A stretch of DNA of 64,000 bases from Deltaproteobacteria bacterium (GTDB lineage: Bacteria > Myxococcota_C > UBA6777): contig PCBK01000081.1 of assembly GCA_002731275.1 (NCBI GenBank), forward strand, positions 1 through 64,000. Direction: 5' to 3'. Below the pieces are notes generated by a model. The model ran no database searches. It was not told the origin of the DNA and worked only from the letters and a program-made list of their open reading frames with translations. This document shows positions 9,018 to 17,390 of this stretch, piece after piece. Position numbers and translations under genes: made by a program. Within the stretch, counting starts at the first letter, position 1, and every line of letters starts with the position of its first letter.

Positions 9018-9868
9018 TGACGATAGAACAGGTCAATATGTTCGGTGATATTGAAGCATATCTCGACAGCATGATCCCTGCACCTCATCAACAATTTATC
9101 GATCGAGCTGTGCTATTCTTCGAGCAAGACGAACGTTTTGTTGGGTTGTTGGGCGCTGGTTCGATGATCACAGGAGAGATGGATGAACACTCTGACATCG
9201 ATCTTGTCGCTGTATACAGAGATGAGGAGCGAGACACCCTCTCACCTGATGAGCGTATGAAGATCGTCGAGAGTTTGGGACCATTGCTCAACGCATTTAC
9301 TGGCGAACATGTCGGTGAACCTCGTCTGTTGATCTGTCTTTACAAAGATCCACTCCTCCATGTAGACGTCAAATTCGTCTCTTTGACCGAGCTCGCACAC
9401 CGTGTGGAAGATCCAATCATCTTGTTTGAGGAGGCCGGTTGTGTGACGGCTGTGTACAAGAAGACCGAGCCTCACTTTCCGGCACCGACACCCCAATGGA
9501 TCGAAGATCGATTTTGGACCTGGATTCATTACGGGACAGTGAAGCTGCAAAGGGGTGAGCTGTTCGAGGCTGTTGGTTTTTTGTCATACCTGCGCAGTGC
9601 AGTCTTTGGTCCATTGTTGGCGCTTCTTTACGATGAGCCACCTCGTGGTGTCCGGAAGATTGAGTTCTACGCTGCGGACCATCTTGATGCACTCCAGAAG
9701 ACACACGCTTCGTATGATGTTGACTCATGTGTACAGGCTATTGATGCGTCTATTTCGCTCTATCAGGAGCTTCGTTCTCATTTTCTTGAGGAGTGTGTCC
9801 CTCGGCACGAGACGGAGCAAGAGGTCATCACTTTTTTTCGCGAGGCTGTCGGTGCACTGAAAGAATAA
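9017..9868 (+). CDS. Nucleotidyltransferase-domain protein
   Basis: A 283-residue cytoplasmic protein. The start ATG at 9017 shares its A with the TGA of the preceding gene, and AGGAGG lies just upstream, so the two are translationally coupled. Residues 43-67 contain the nucleotidyltransferase core: LLGAGSMITGEMDEHSDIDL, with the Gly-Ser pair and metal-binding Asp60 and Asp62 (SDIDL), and a further acidic strand LLHVDVKFV near residue 115. This is the polymerase-beta-like minimal nucleotidyltransferase fold (NTP_transf_2), used by enzymes such as aminoglycoside or lincosamide adenylyltransferases; the substrate here is unknown. The C-terminal half is helical. Its 3' end overlaps the convergent downstream gene by 41 bp. 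Confidence 0.82.
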   Translation: MTIEQVNMFGDIEAYLDSMIPAPHQQFIDRAVLFFEQDERFVGLLGAGSMITGEMDEHSDIDLVAVYRDEERDTLSPDERMKIVESLGPLLNAFTGEHVGEPRLLICLYKDPLLHVDVKFVSLTELAHRVEDPIILFEEAGCVTAVYKKTEPHFPAPTPQWIEDRFWTWIHYGTVKLQRGELFEAVGFLSYLRSAVFGPLLALLYDEPPRGVRKIEFYAADHLDALQKTHASYDVDSCVQAIDASISLYQELRSHFLEECVPRHETEQEVITFFREAVGALKE

Positions 9869-10682
9869 GGTCTTTCTTTTTGTTGGACCTTTGACACAGG
9901 AAAAGCAAGACCAACACTCCCCAAACCATCGAATTTGTACCTTCGTTGCTTTGATCACAGTGACATCCAACAGCGATATCCCACTTGGGATACACACAAC
10001 GTTTTTGCGTTTTTGTTTTTCCTGTGTAGCTGATGGCTGTGACGTGGAAACAAACTTCAGTGTCGCTGAGTTTGTTGTTGAGTGTGTAAGTCATTGTTGG
10101 GTTGTTCGAAAAGAGTGGATGTGCGTATTGGGTGAATTTGTGGGGAATGACTTGGCTGGGGATAATCGTTTGTTGGAACCACGCTGCATAAGGGGATTGT
10201 GTCGCCGATGCTGTCACGACAAAATGATCTTCAACATCATCGCAAACGTTAAACTGGGCATGTTTTGAGGAGAGTGTAAAATCCGAGGTGGGGGAGTCTG
10301 ACTCCTTCTCGATACGCTCTCCAGTCGTAAAGACAAGAAATGAAGAGCAGTTCGTATATTCCTTATCTCCGTCTTTTTTGCACATAAGAGAGTAAGTGGT
10401 GTTGGCTTTTAGCAGCGTTTTGGGGATGTACCGATGGAATCTTTCCTCTTTGACTGCCTCTAATTGTATATGATCGCCTTCTTCGTCTTCGAGGCGCGCA
10501 TCGATAGGCTTTTCATCATAATTCTCAACCCAAATGTGCGTGTTTCTTGGGATGTCTTTTCCGACTGGAGCGACAAAAGGGGGAGGGTTGAAGTTGATAT
10601 TGCAGGCTTGGGCTGCATTGCAGCCACCAAACGCAATTCCAAAGCCGACAAGACACAAGGCAAAGAAGCTGACTTTTGACAT
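9828..10682 (-). CDS. Lipid-anchored or MYXO-CTERM-tailed secreted protein
   Basis: A 284-residue protein. The ATG at 10682 is used here; an in-frame GTG lies nine bases upstream. The N-terminus MSKVSFFALCLVGFGIAFGGC has a lipobox-like AFGGC with Cys21. The body has beta-rich Ig/fibronectin-like segments (NTTYSLMCKKDGDKEYTNC, CFHVTAISYTGKTKTQKRC). The end reads VGCHCDQSNEGTNS, hydrophobic MVWGVLVLLFLC and then basic QRSNKKKD, a MYXO-CTERM-like tail with the same Cys-x-Cys seen in two other proteins of this window, followed by an unusual ~20-residue basic extension. Carrying both a lipobox and a C-terminal anchor would be redundant, so the N-terminal cysteine may not be lipidated. Function is unknown. 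Confidence 0.75.
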   Translation of the reverse strand: MSKVSFFALCLVGFGIAFGGCNAAQACNINFNPPPFVAPVGKDIPRNTHIWVENYDEKPIDARLEDEEGDHIQLEAVKEERFHRYIPKTLLKANTTYSLMCKKDGDKEYTNCSSFLVFTTGERIEKESDSPTSDFTLSSKHAQFNVCDDVEDHFVVTASATQSPYAAWFQQTIIPSQVIPHKFTQYAHPLFSNNPTMTYTLNNKLSDTEVCFHVTAISYTGKTKTQKRCVYPKWDIAVGCHCDQSNEGTNSMVWGVLVLLFLCQRSNKKKDLILSVHRQPREKK

Positions 10683-10977
10683 GATGAGCACCCCACAGAC
10701 GATAGATTGAGAAAGAGTTCCTCAGGATACCATACTTTCACAAGAATCATCCATGCAGTTTCGCGACAGCCCTTCCAAAAAGGCTGTGGAGTGGGGGTTG
10801 TGTTGTGAGTGGGTTGTCTGTATAGTCCATGCACAACGACGAACACATCCCAGAAAGCAGCTATCATTCTGTATTTCTGTATATTTTCGTCCCATGCCCT
10901 GGAAAATTTGAGTGCCCAAAACCGCTCTCTGGCTGCTTTTACAAACGAGCGGCCTTCACACTACGGAGGAAAAGAGC

Positions 10978-11589
10978 ATGCGTTTGGTATTGTTCCTTGC
11001 TGCTTTGCTGTGTCTGCCTGCACCCGAACAGGCGATCGCCGGAAAAACAACACGTTCGACAAAGAGCCGTTACAAGCGTTCCACAAAGAGCCGCTATAAA
11101 CGCTCGACAAAGAGCCGCTACAAACGCTCGACAAGAAGCCGTTACAAGCGCGCGACACGTAACCGCTACCGTCGCAGCACTTATTCTCCCTATCGTTTCC
11201 GCTTCCGAAGCAGCACCTACTCTGGAGTCACTTTCTCCAAGAGATGGTTGAAGCTCAAGATCCGCCACGCGTGTATCGAAATCCCCGATCGTATCAACGT
11301 CGCACCCAAGCTGAATCGCCGCTGTAACGCTGCATACCGCCTTGAACGTCATCGTGGTTTTGTACGTCTTCGCTACGCGACCTTCTGCTTTGGATACTCC
11401 GGCAATCGCGTCGTCAGTCAGCATTGTAAAATTGGTGTCCCCAAAGCCGGGACCGCGTGGAATCTCAGCCGCACCAAGCAGGGCTACAGACTCGCGACTC
11501 CCAAAGGCAAGTGTATGGTCCGTAAAGGAAACTCATTTGCGCTTGGTTCCTGTAGCAGAGCCGCTCACTTCTACTTTACCCGCCTGTAA
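10978..11589 (+). CDS. Secreted highly basic repeat protein with trefoil-like C-terminus
   Basis: A 203-residue protein. The ATG at 10978 is preceded by GGAGGA; longer open-frame starts have no RBS. A signal peptide (MRLVLFLAALLCLPAPEQAIA) is followed by five tandem octapeptides of the form STKSRYKR (residues 27-66), then STYSPYRFRFRSS. The C-terminal ~115 residues contain regularly spaced Cys, aromatic and Gly residues (CIEIPDRI, FCFGYSGNRVVSQHCK, WNLSRTKQGYRLATPKGKC, GSCSRAAHFYF), reminiscent of a ricin-B/CBM13 beta-trefoil. The protein would be very positively charged. It may bind polyanions such as LPS, nucleic acid or polysaccharide. The trefoil assignment is inference. Confidence 0.8.
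   Translation: MRLVLFLAALLCLPAPEQAIAGKTTRSTKSRYKRSTKSRYKRSTKSRYKRSTRSRYKRATRNRYRRSTYSPYRFRFRSSTYSGVTFSKRWLKLKIRHACIEIPDRINVAPKLNRRCNAAYRLERHRGFVRLRYATFCFGYSGNRVVSQHCKIGVPKAGTAWNLSRTKQGYRLATPKGKCMVRKGNSFALGSCSRAAHFYFTRL
11056..11175 (+). repeat. Five tandem 24-bp coding repeats (STKSRYKR)
   Basis: Five in-frame 24-bp units encode STKSRYKR, STKSRYKR, STKSRYKR, STRSRYKR and ATRNRYRR. Nucleotide similarity between units is high, so slippage or unequal recombination could change copy number without shifting the frame. Confidence 0.9.
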
Positions 11590-11601
11590 TCCCACCCACT
11601 C

Positions 11602-13305
11602 GTGACACATCCCATCCTACGAACACTCTATCTTTGGTGGCTCGCTGCCATCCTCTTCGTCCTCCCGTTTGGCTATGACACACAGGCCTACGACGTCCTC
11701 AGCACCAAACATACACTTTGGCTCGCTGCCATCGCCATCACCTCTACTGTCGCGCTCGTCTATCAATGGCTCAACATGCGCGTTGTGTGGGGGACATTCA
11801 TCATCACATTGTGTTTTATCCCGACATGGTGGGCTGGGACGCACTTCATCTTTTGGTGGCTACCCTGGTCGCAGGTGATGTGTTGTTGGTGGTGGTGGTG
11901 TCTTTTGTACGACACGACGTCCAAAGAACGCGCCTCATCGCTACCACGTTCATTGTTATACGCGGCACTTGGGAGCCTGATGGGGCTCGCGGCTTGGGTG
12001 TATGTATTGAAGTGGGCGCCATATCTTCAGCCTTGGCAACTTCCACCTTCGAGATTGGCGACTGTGACGATGGGGAATCCCAATCACCTTGGGGCGTATT
12101 TTTGTGTGGGGCTTCCGCTCTTTTTTGCGGCGGGTCGGTGGTGGATACCTGCTGCGTTCTTTGTGTTCCCGGCGTTGTTAATGACAGGCTCAAGACTCTC
12201 GCTGTTGGCGACTGCTGCGGCACTTCTCCTTGGTGGTTGTCTTCAGCTGCTTCGCAGGCGATGGCTCGAAGGGTTAGGAGTGATATGTCTCGTTGGGTTG
12301 TTGTTTGCAGGTTCGTTTGTGCTTTCACCTCAAAAGAATCTCCGTCATCTCGCGGGAGGGTGGGGAGGGTTGTCGGCGAGAAAGCATCTTCTCCGCTGTG
12401 CGATACCGATGCTTCGAGAACATGGGGTTCGTGGTGTGGGTTGGGGGAGATTCCGACAGGTGTTTCCAGAGTATCGTGGTCGTTGCGTCAAGGGGACCAA
12501 GTACCAGCGTGATCCACAACATGTCGTGATGCTCAATCTTCACAATGATTGGCTGGAGGTTATCCTTGAAGGCGGTGTGATTGGGCTTTTGTTGTGGTTG
12601 TTCTTGTTGTGGATGGGTGTCAGGCATTTGAGGCAATCGCAGCTTTCGTGGCGCGTGAAGGTGTGGTTGGCGGTGGTGTTTGTGGCGTTGGCGATCCAGA
12701 TGGCCGGTCATTTTCCGATACAGTTGCCGCCTGTGATGGCGCTCGTGTTGTTTGTTTGGGTGTGTTTGGCGCGTCGACGCCCTGACTATCTCGTGTCTAC
12801 ACACATGAACGCTGACATTCCTGTGTTTTTGCGTTGGTGTTTGCTGTGTGTGTGGGGGGTGATGGCATGTGTACAGTGGCAATCTTATCGGGCTGAGTAT
12901 GTATTTGTGAAGGCCGATGAAGCGCTGGAGTTGGGCGCAAAGGGGGCGTATGAGCTGTTGATACAGAGTGAGTCCTATTTTCCATCTGTGCGCGTTCTGA
13001 ATCAAAAAGGGCAGTGGTTGCTTCGGCAACGTCGACCATTGGAGGCGCTTGATGCGTTCTATCAATTGATGAAGTGGCAGCCAGATGCCCAGACAACCGT
13101 GTATATGGCCGAGGCGTATGTCCAACTTGAGCAATACGATGAAGCGCTCAAGATCCTGCAAAGAGGGGAGGCGCTGAGGCCTGGATTTCAACCTGTTGTG
13201 CGGATCTTGAAGCATGTGAAGGAGCTTCTTTTAAGGCGAACACAGAAGAGGACATCTTCTCCGACAAGCAAGCCTTCCTCTATGACAAAACCTGCAAAGC
13301 CTTAG
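11602..13305 (+). CDS. O-antigen ligase family membrane protein with C-terminal TPR
   Basis: A 567-residue protein starting at a GTG 12 bp after the previous stop. About ten hydrophobic segments fill residues 10-430. Wzy_C/WaaL-type hallmarks are present: MGNPNHLGAYFCVGLPLFF, the ARKHLLRCAIPMLREHGVRGVGWGRF segment followed by a large periplasmic loop, and HNDWLEVILEGGVIGLLL near residue 314. The C-terminal ~110 residues form TPR-like helices (GQWLLRQRRPLEALDAFYQL, AEAYVQLEQYDEALKIL). Members of this family polymerise O-antigen or ligate glycans to lipid A-core or, in some cases, to proteins. No other glycan genes are adjacent, so the substrate is open. Trp-rich segments in TM3-4 are unusual. 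Confidence 0.85.
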   Translation: MTHPILRTLYLWWLAAILFVLPFGYDTQAYDVLSTKHTLWLAAIAITSTVALVYQWLNMRVVWGTFIITLCFIPTWWAGTHFIFWWLPWSQVMCCWWWWCLLYDTTSKERASSLPRSLLYAALGSLMGLAAWVYVLKWAPYLQPWQLPPSRLATVTMGNPNHLGAYFCVGLPLFFAAGRWWIPAAFFVFPALLMTGSRLSLLATAAALLLGGCLQLLRRRWLEGLGVICLVGLLFAGSFVLSPQKNLRHLAGGWGGLSARKHLLRCAIPMLREHGVRGVGWGRFRQVFPEYRGRCVKGTKYQRDPQHVVMLNLHNDWLEVILEGGVIGLLLWLFLLWMGVRHLRQSQLSWRVKVWLAVVFVALAIQMAGHFPIQLPPVMALVLFVWVCLARRRPDYLVSTHMNADIPVFLRWCLLCVWGVMACVQWQSYRAEYVFVKADEALELGAKGAYELLIQSESYFPSVRVLNQKGQWLLRQRRPLEALDAFYQLMKWQPDAQTTVYMAEAYVQLEQYDEALKILQRGEALRPGFQPVVRILKHVKELLLRRTQKRTSSPTSKPSSMTKPAKP

Positions 13306-13394
13306 GAGAGCTTTCGAGTGGGATGGTTTTTTGGAGTGATTGGGGGATGGATTTTGGGAAGGGCTATCGGGGGACATGAGTTTTTAGGAGAGAG

Positions 13395-13475
13395 CTATCG
13401 GGGGATTTTGAAATCCCCCAGACGCGCTGCGCTTGTCTTCCCCCTCAGTTGAGCCTCTTCGAGGCTATTTGGGTT
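13395..13475 (+). repeat. Two-hairpin intergenic element, copy 1
   Basis: The first 54 bases (13395-13448) align end to end with the reverse complement of 62213-62266. Hairpin 1 is GGGGGATTT-TG-AAATCCCCC. The conserved block CCCCCAGRCGCGCT...CTTCCCCCTCAG follows, then hairpin 2 GCCTC-TTC-GAGGC and GGGTTTTTG. Stem bases differ between copies while pairing is kept. Hairpin 2 plus the T-run could terminate transcription of the O-antigen-ligase gene. Confidence 0.75.
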
Positions 13476-13966
13476 TTTGTGTGGTGTGCCAACAAGAGGG
13501 GCTGATCGCTTTGTACTGATCGCTAGAAAGAGATCTTTTCAGCATCCTTACGAAATCCGGATGATTAAACTTCTTCTCTTTTAAAATTCCTTCAGCAAAG
13601 ATCTTTTTTGAACTAGGGCTATTTGATGTCTCTTGTCAGTGTTTTTCTTTTTTATGTGTCTGACTGTGTTTGATATTGAAAATGTTGATGTTTTACTTAT
13701 ATGTGTCAGGTTGTTCTTACGTTTTTTGTAAGAATAGTTTGATTTCTTTTGAAGGGAGGCGAGTATTTATTTGAATATTAAAGTTTATTTGTATTTGCAT
13801 GTGTGTGTCAGAGGTTGGAGGGCCTGGCAGGGAAATCTTTGGGGAAAATCGGTTTTATTTTGTTTCTTGCGGCTGCATGTGTTTGTTTGTTTGAGTTTTT
13901 TTTGCCTCTGTAAGACTTCGGCAGGAGCATGATTCATGAATAATCGTAGACATAGATCATATGTTT

Positions 13967-13982
13967 TGCTATAGCTATAGCA
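13967..13982. promoter_or_regulatory. 16-bp perfect palindrome, possible operator
   Basis: TGCTATAGCTATAGCA is its own reverse complement. It lies about 200 bp upstream of the lipoprotein gene at 14186 in otherwise non-coding DNA. The TATAG core could alternatively be part of an A/T-rich promoter. No regulator is encoded nearby. Confidence 0.35.
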
Positions 13983-14185
13983 TATACTTTGTCTCACTTG
14001 TATATGGAGTAGAAGCAAAGCTTCTTTTGTCAGGCTTTATCCTTTTGTAAAGTAAAGTCTTCTTTGGAAGTGCCAGGACGGCATTTGCGTGGTGTTACAT
14101 CTCATAGAAAACTCTTTTAAGTCAGGAACAGGTTCATGACAAAAATCGTCATTTTCTGTTAAGGTCTTATCTTGTGGAGGTGTGT

Positions 14186-15037
14186 ATGCTCAGGCTTATT
14201 CTTCTTGGGTGGGTAGGGCTTCTATTGTTTGCTGCCAGTTCGTGTGGCTCTGGGAACAATTGCTTGTCAAATAGTGACTGTCCAGCAGGAGAGTTTTGTC
14301 TTGATAAACAATGTGATACCGTAGAGTGTCGAACGAATGGGGATTGTGTAGGGGAGGCTTTTTGTATTGAGCAAAGTTGCCAATCAAAGTCTACAGAAAA
14401 GTGTATTTCGAATAGTGACTGCAACAATGGGGATTGTGTGGCTGGTGTTTGTAAAGCCTGTACTCCTTCATGTTTGGGGAATTGTGGTCCTGATGGTTGT
14501 GGTGGGTCTTGTGGAAGTTGCCAGCAGGGATTTACCTGTGAGATAAATAAATGTGTTCAAGGATGTACTCGTAGCTGTAGTGGACGGACATGTGGTTCTG
14601 ATGGTTGTGGGGGATCATGTGGTAGCTGTGGGAAGGGTTATCAATGCAGTGGCTCTGGAAACTGTGAGCTTGATCCTTCTGCTGTATGGGTCATTACGGT
14701 CACAAAAGGGAGCATTTCAGAGAGTCTTGATGGAGATTCTTGGGATTTTCCTGGAGGGCTTCCTGATCCTCTTGTTTGCTTGAAGATCAACAACAAGGAG
14801 GAATGTACAAATACCGTCGATAACACGCTGAGTCCTGTCTGGAACTATCCCTTTATTGCGACGACAACTGCGATACAGAGCGGTGTAAAAGCTGCTATCT
14901 ACGATGCTGATGTTACCGACTATGAGACGATCTGCTCTGAAGGATTAATTTCCATTGGGAAAGATGATTTCCGGCGCGGCTCGCTCAAAGTGCAATGCAA
15001 ATACGGTAGTTTCGAAGCGACTTTGAGGGTGAAGTAG
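14186..15037 (+). CDS. Cys-rich lipoprotein with C2-like C-terminal domain
   Basis: A 283-residue protein. ATG 14186 has GGAGG five bases upstream. The N-terminus MLRLILLGWVGLLLFAASSC is a signal peptide ending in a lipobox-like sequence (Cys20). Residues 25-95 hold repeats of the form CxxNSDCxxGxxCxxxxC (CLSNSDCPAGEFCLDKQC, CRTNGDCVGEAFCIEQSC), and residues 96-165 two CxxxCGxDGCGGSCGSC units. The last ~115 residues read like a C2 fold: WVITVTKGSISE, GLPDPLVCLKINNKEECTNT, DNTLSPVWNYPF, AAIYDADVTDYETI. The DPxVxxxI...NTLxPVWN pattern is typical of C2 domains, which bind Ca2+ and lipid; the Ca2+-ligand Asp set is only partly evident. Role unknown, probably surface-exposed. Confidence 0.8.
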   Translation: MLRLILLGWVGLLLFAASSCGSGNNCLSNSDCPAGEFCLDKQCDTVECRTNGDCVGEAFCIEQSCQSKSTEKCISNSDCNNGDCVAGVCKACTPSCLGNCGPDGCGGSCGSCQQGFTCEINKCVQGCTRSCSGRTCGSDGCGGSCGSCGKGYQCSGSGNCELDPSAVWVITVTKGSISESLDGDSWDFPGGLPDPLVCLKINNKEECTNTVDNTLSPVWNYPFIATTTAIQSGVKAAIYDADVTDYETICSEGLISIGKDDFRRGSLKVQCKYGSFEATLRVK

Positions 15038-15199
15038 GGAGGTGCTTATTCTTTGAGAGCGAGGCGATTTTGAAGGAAGCAGTTCCATGTACAGCCGCTC
15101 TTTCATTCTCTCCGCTTTCGTTGATGTGTTGTTGCCTCACTCCACGGCGCATGATTGACCCCTTGTATCTATTTTCCCTTTTAAATGGTGAGTTATGTA

Positions 15200-15754
15200 A
15201 TGAAAAAGCTGATGTTCGTGTCCTGCTTTCTTTTATCTTTGTTTTTCCAAACACATGTATTTGCTAAAACAAAAGTATTTCAAATGGAAAAACAGGCGAT
15301 GTTTACGTTGGAGATGCGTTCTTTTCAAACAAACCGTCGTTTGAACTCGACAAGAACTTACAAAAAGAGTCCGCTTGTTTCAACGCTTATCCAGCATCAA
15401 GCAACCTCTGTTGATCTTGGCTCTGTTGTGCTAGCCGCTATTTTGACTACCTCTGTAGAGGTGATCTTGATCGGGAATGTCGCTTCGTTTATTGCGAAAA
15501 GAAGTCAATTTGGCTGGGGGTTGGCTGGGGCGATTGCTGGGGGACTTGGTGTTCTTGGGGGCCTTATTTTCCTTGCTGATACATCGACCTTGTCCTTGGG
15601 TTTAACGAGCCTCATTTCTAGTGGAACGTTACTTGCTTTTGGAATTATGAACATGATCGCAAAACCTGATGACAAAATTGCGCTTGCTCCTTGGTTGCAT
15701 CTAGATCGGGTGGGTCGTGTGGGAGGAGGCCTCTCTTTATCAGGTCGATGGTAA
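15200..15754 (+). CDS. Membrane protein of unknown family with signal peptide
   Basis: A 184-residue protein. ATG 15200 (MKKLMFVSCFLLSLFFQTHVFA, a signal peptide) has GGTGAG seven bases upstream; an upstream in-frame start lacks an RBS. A polar ~50-residue segment follows. Then come three hydrophobic segments (VVLAAILTTSVEVILIGNVA, GWGLAGAIAGGLGVLGGLIF and LSLGLTSLISSGTLLAFGI) and a polar C-terminus (LDRVGRVGGGLSLSGRW). The Gly-rich helices resemble glycine-zipper membrane segments. It has no recognised family. It lies between two lipoprotein genes on the same strand. Confidence 0.65.
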   Translation: MKKLMFVSCFLLSLFFQTHVFAKTKVFQMEKQAMFTLEMRSFQTNRRLNSTRTYKKSPLVSTLIQHQATSVDLGSVVLAAILTTSVEVILIGNVASFIAKRSQFGWGLAGAIAGGLGVLGGLIFLADTSTLSLGLTSLISSGTLLAFGIMNMIAKPDDKIALAPWLHLDRVGRVGGGLSLSGRW

Positions 15755-15821
15755 AGGCACCCCCATTAACGTTGCTTTTGTTTCTCAATAACATTGAAAT
15801 CCCACAAAATTGGAGTTCTTC

Positions 15822-16178
15822 ATGATGAAAATGAAATGTGTATTGGTTGCTATTTTTGCTCTTTTGTTGTTGTTTGGAACAGGTTGTACGACGACAACGA
15901 CTCGGAGAGTGCTGTCTGCGCAGGGAGGTGGGAAAGGTGAGCTTTGGGTTGTTGTCACCAGAAATAGGGTGGAGAATCGACTTTTCATGAAGGTGGCAGA
16001 TCTTCCGACCTACGAGGTTTACTACTGCACACCGACAGGGGGGTGTAAAAAAGTGGGTGAGTTGAAGAAAATTGATGTTCAGCAAAACACATCGCGAAGG
16101 AACTTGAACGTTCCTCATGCTCTTGCCAAAAAGGGGATTGTTCTTCCTTTCAAGTCAAAAGTTCTCTCAAATGAATGA
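15822..16178 (+). CDS. Small lipoprotein
   Basis: A 118-residue protein. ATG 15822 has GGAG six bases upstream; the longer frame would need a TTG start. The N-terminus MMKMKCVLVAIFALLLLFGTGC is a clear type II signal peptide, with lipidation at Cys22 followed by a Thr run. The mature ~95 residues contain a possible small beta domain (GELWVVVTRNRVENRLFMKV, YEVYYCTPTGGCKKVGEL) with one Cys pair. No family is recognised. It is probably an envelope protein. Confidence 0.75.
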   Translation: MMKMKCVLVAIFALLLLFGTGCTTTTTRRVLSAQGGGKGELWVVVTRNRVENRLFMKVADLPTYEVYYCTPTGGCKKVGELKKIDVQQNTSRRNLNVPHALAKKGIVLPFKSKVLSNE

Positions 16179-16227
16179 TGTGGCCATCGTTTGAGTTTTT
16201 AGTGCATTTGGGGGCTATGCCTTGTAA

Positions 16228-16932
16228 CTAGGTCTCCGAAACCTCACCAGAAGTCTCTTTGTTGGGTTTGAGAGGGGTTTTTTTTCGCTGTAACATGAAA
16301 AATCCCCAAAGTAGACTGATTCCTCCAGCCGCCATTTTCCCGTACATCGCCCACGAACTTTGGATGTCTCTTTCATGTTGCTCGGATATGATACCTACGT
16401 GGAGCAGCTGATACCCCATGTAAAGCATCGCAAAAAGCAAGCACATTCCAAGCACACCAACAATCCAATCATACGGGATGAACGTTGAGTCGATGGATGT
16501 ATCCTTCTCTAAAGAGAGGAGCGTGAAGAAACTACCAAACCAAAGCGCCACGAAGAGACCACACAAGAGTGATGACAGGATGATGGCCCACATTGGATCT
16601 CCCAAGTAGACAAAAGGGTTTAGCACCCAACCTTGGGAGGTTACCAACGTGAAGACCTTTTTTGCTGTCGTGTAGTGGAATGTCGGTTCTGCTCTCTGGA
16701 GAGAGAGCGCCAATCCCAATCGAAAGAATATTCCGATGACGACGAGGTGAACAAGTATCAATGACATTCCAAATACAGAGTAGATGTAGTGTCTTTGTAG
16801 ACCTGTGAGCTTGCTCCAAGTCGTTTCTTTGGAAAGTGGCAAGGCGAGAATAGTGAGGATGGCGAGAAATACAAACAAGCCATCCAACACAAAAAAACTA
16901 GAAGAGATCGTTTGACTGAGTACTTCGAACAT
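16228..16932 (-). CDS. Polytopic membrane protein of unknown family
   Basis: A 234-residue protein read from ATG 16932 with AAGGA upstream. Six hydrophobic segments are visible: SFFVLDGLFVFLAILTILAL, YIYSVFGMSLILVHLVVIGI, MWAIILSSLLCGLFVALWFG, WIVGVLGMCLLFAMLYMGYQ, GKMAAGGISLLWGFFML and a weaker one. The loops are short and the C-terminus is basic (QRKKTPLKPNK). Charged residues are rare in the helices. No transporter or enzyme motif is recognised. It converges with the lipoprotein gene at 16178 with a 49-bp gap. Confidence 0.75.
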   Translation of the reverse strand: MFEVLSQTISSSFFVLDGLFVFLAILTILALPLSKETTWSKLTGLQRHYIYSVFGMSLILVHLVVIGIFFRLGLALSLQRAEPTFHYTTAKKVFTLVTSQGWVLNPFVYLGDPMWAIILSSLLCGLFVALWFGSFFTLLSLEKDTSIDSTFIPYDWIVGVLGMCLLFAMLYMGYQLLHVGIISEQHERDIQSSWAMYGKMAAGGISLLWGFFMLQRKKTPLKPNKETSGEVSET

Positions 16933-17390
16933 AGTCGTTTTCCTTGACAGGGTTCACTTTTGACAAACACAACAAAAGATAGATCGAGGAAAACGTTTGT
17001 TTTGCACTACTCCTCCTCAGATTCTCTTCGTGTCGGAAGTCACGACATGCACCGTGAGGGTGCTGTGAAGCAGCTGTCGAGCATCGGCGGGAGTCGGCGA
17101 GCCGCTGCATAGCGCTCGGAGAGCGCAACAAAAGTGATGTGAAGCATCGCAGGGTTCGGGGGCTATGACTCCGAGCGGGTGTGGTCGGGGGCGCACGTCC
17201 TGCCAGCCCACAAGCTGTATCGCATACAGTCGCAAATACTTGTGCCTCAAGTTGGCGTCTATGGCACGCTGTGCCGGTTCAAATACGGTCTATCGAACTG
17301 CGCTGGTTCAAAAAATGTTGTCAGACTTTTGCTTTGTGGGGTGCTCTTTAGGTGTGAGTTTCTGATATCTTTGCAGTGAGGTGAGAAAAG
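16933..17390. other. Intergenic region with a GC-rich structured island
   Basis: No gene is supported. Bases ~17040-17280 are clearly more GC-rich than the surroundings and contain inverted repeats such as GCGCTC-GGA-GAGCGC near 17112. A T-arm-like GGTTCAAAT near 17276 is present but the rest of a tRNA is not. The last 100 bp form the leader of the oxidoreductase gene at 17391. The island could be an unannotated structured RNA, a repeat element or a decayed gene. Confidence 0.45.

Larger units (their letters stand above)
13306..14185. other. 880-bp intergenic region, no supported gene
   Basis: No coding frame here is convincing. The first 170 bp hold a repeated hairpin element (see 13395-13475), with a partial extra copy of its start (GGCTATCGGGGGA) near 13360. 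The remainder is T-rich with runs of TTTTT. A 16-bp palindrome sits at 13967-13982, and the leader of the lipoprotein gene at 14186 ends with GGAGG. Confidence 0.6.

Noticed and set aside
17262..17300. GGTTCAAAT resembling a tRNA T-arm
   Set aside because: The T-stem has a mismatch next to the loop and the conserved C61 is missing. No acceptor, D or anticodon arms can be drawn around it.
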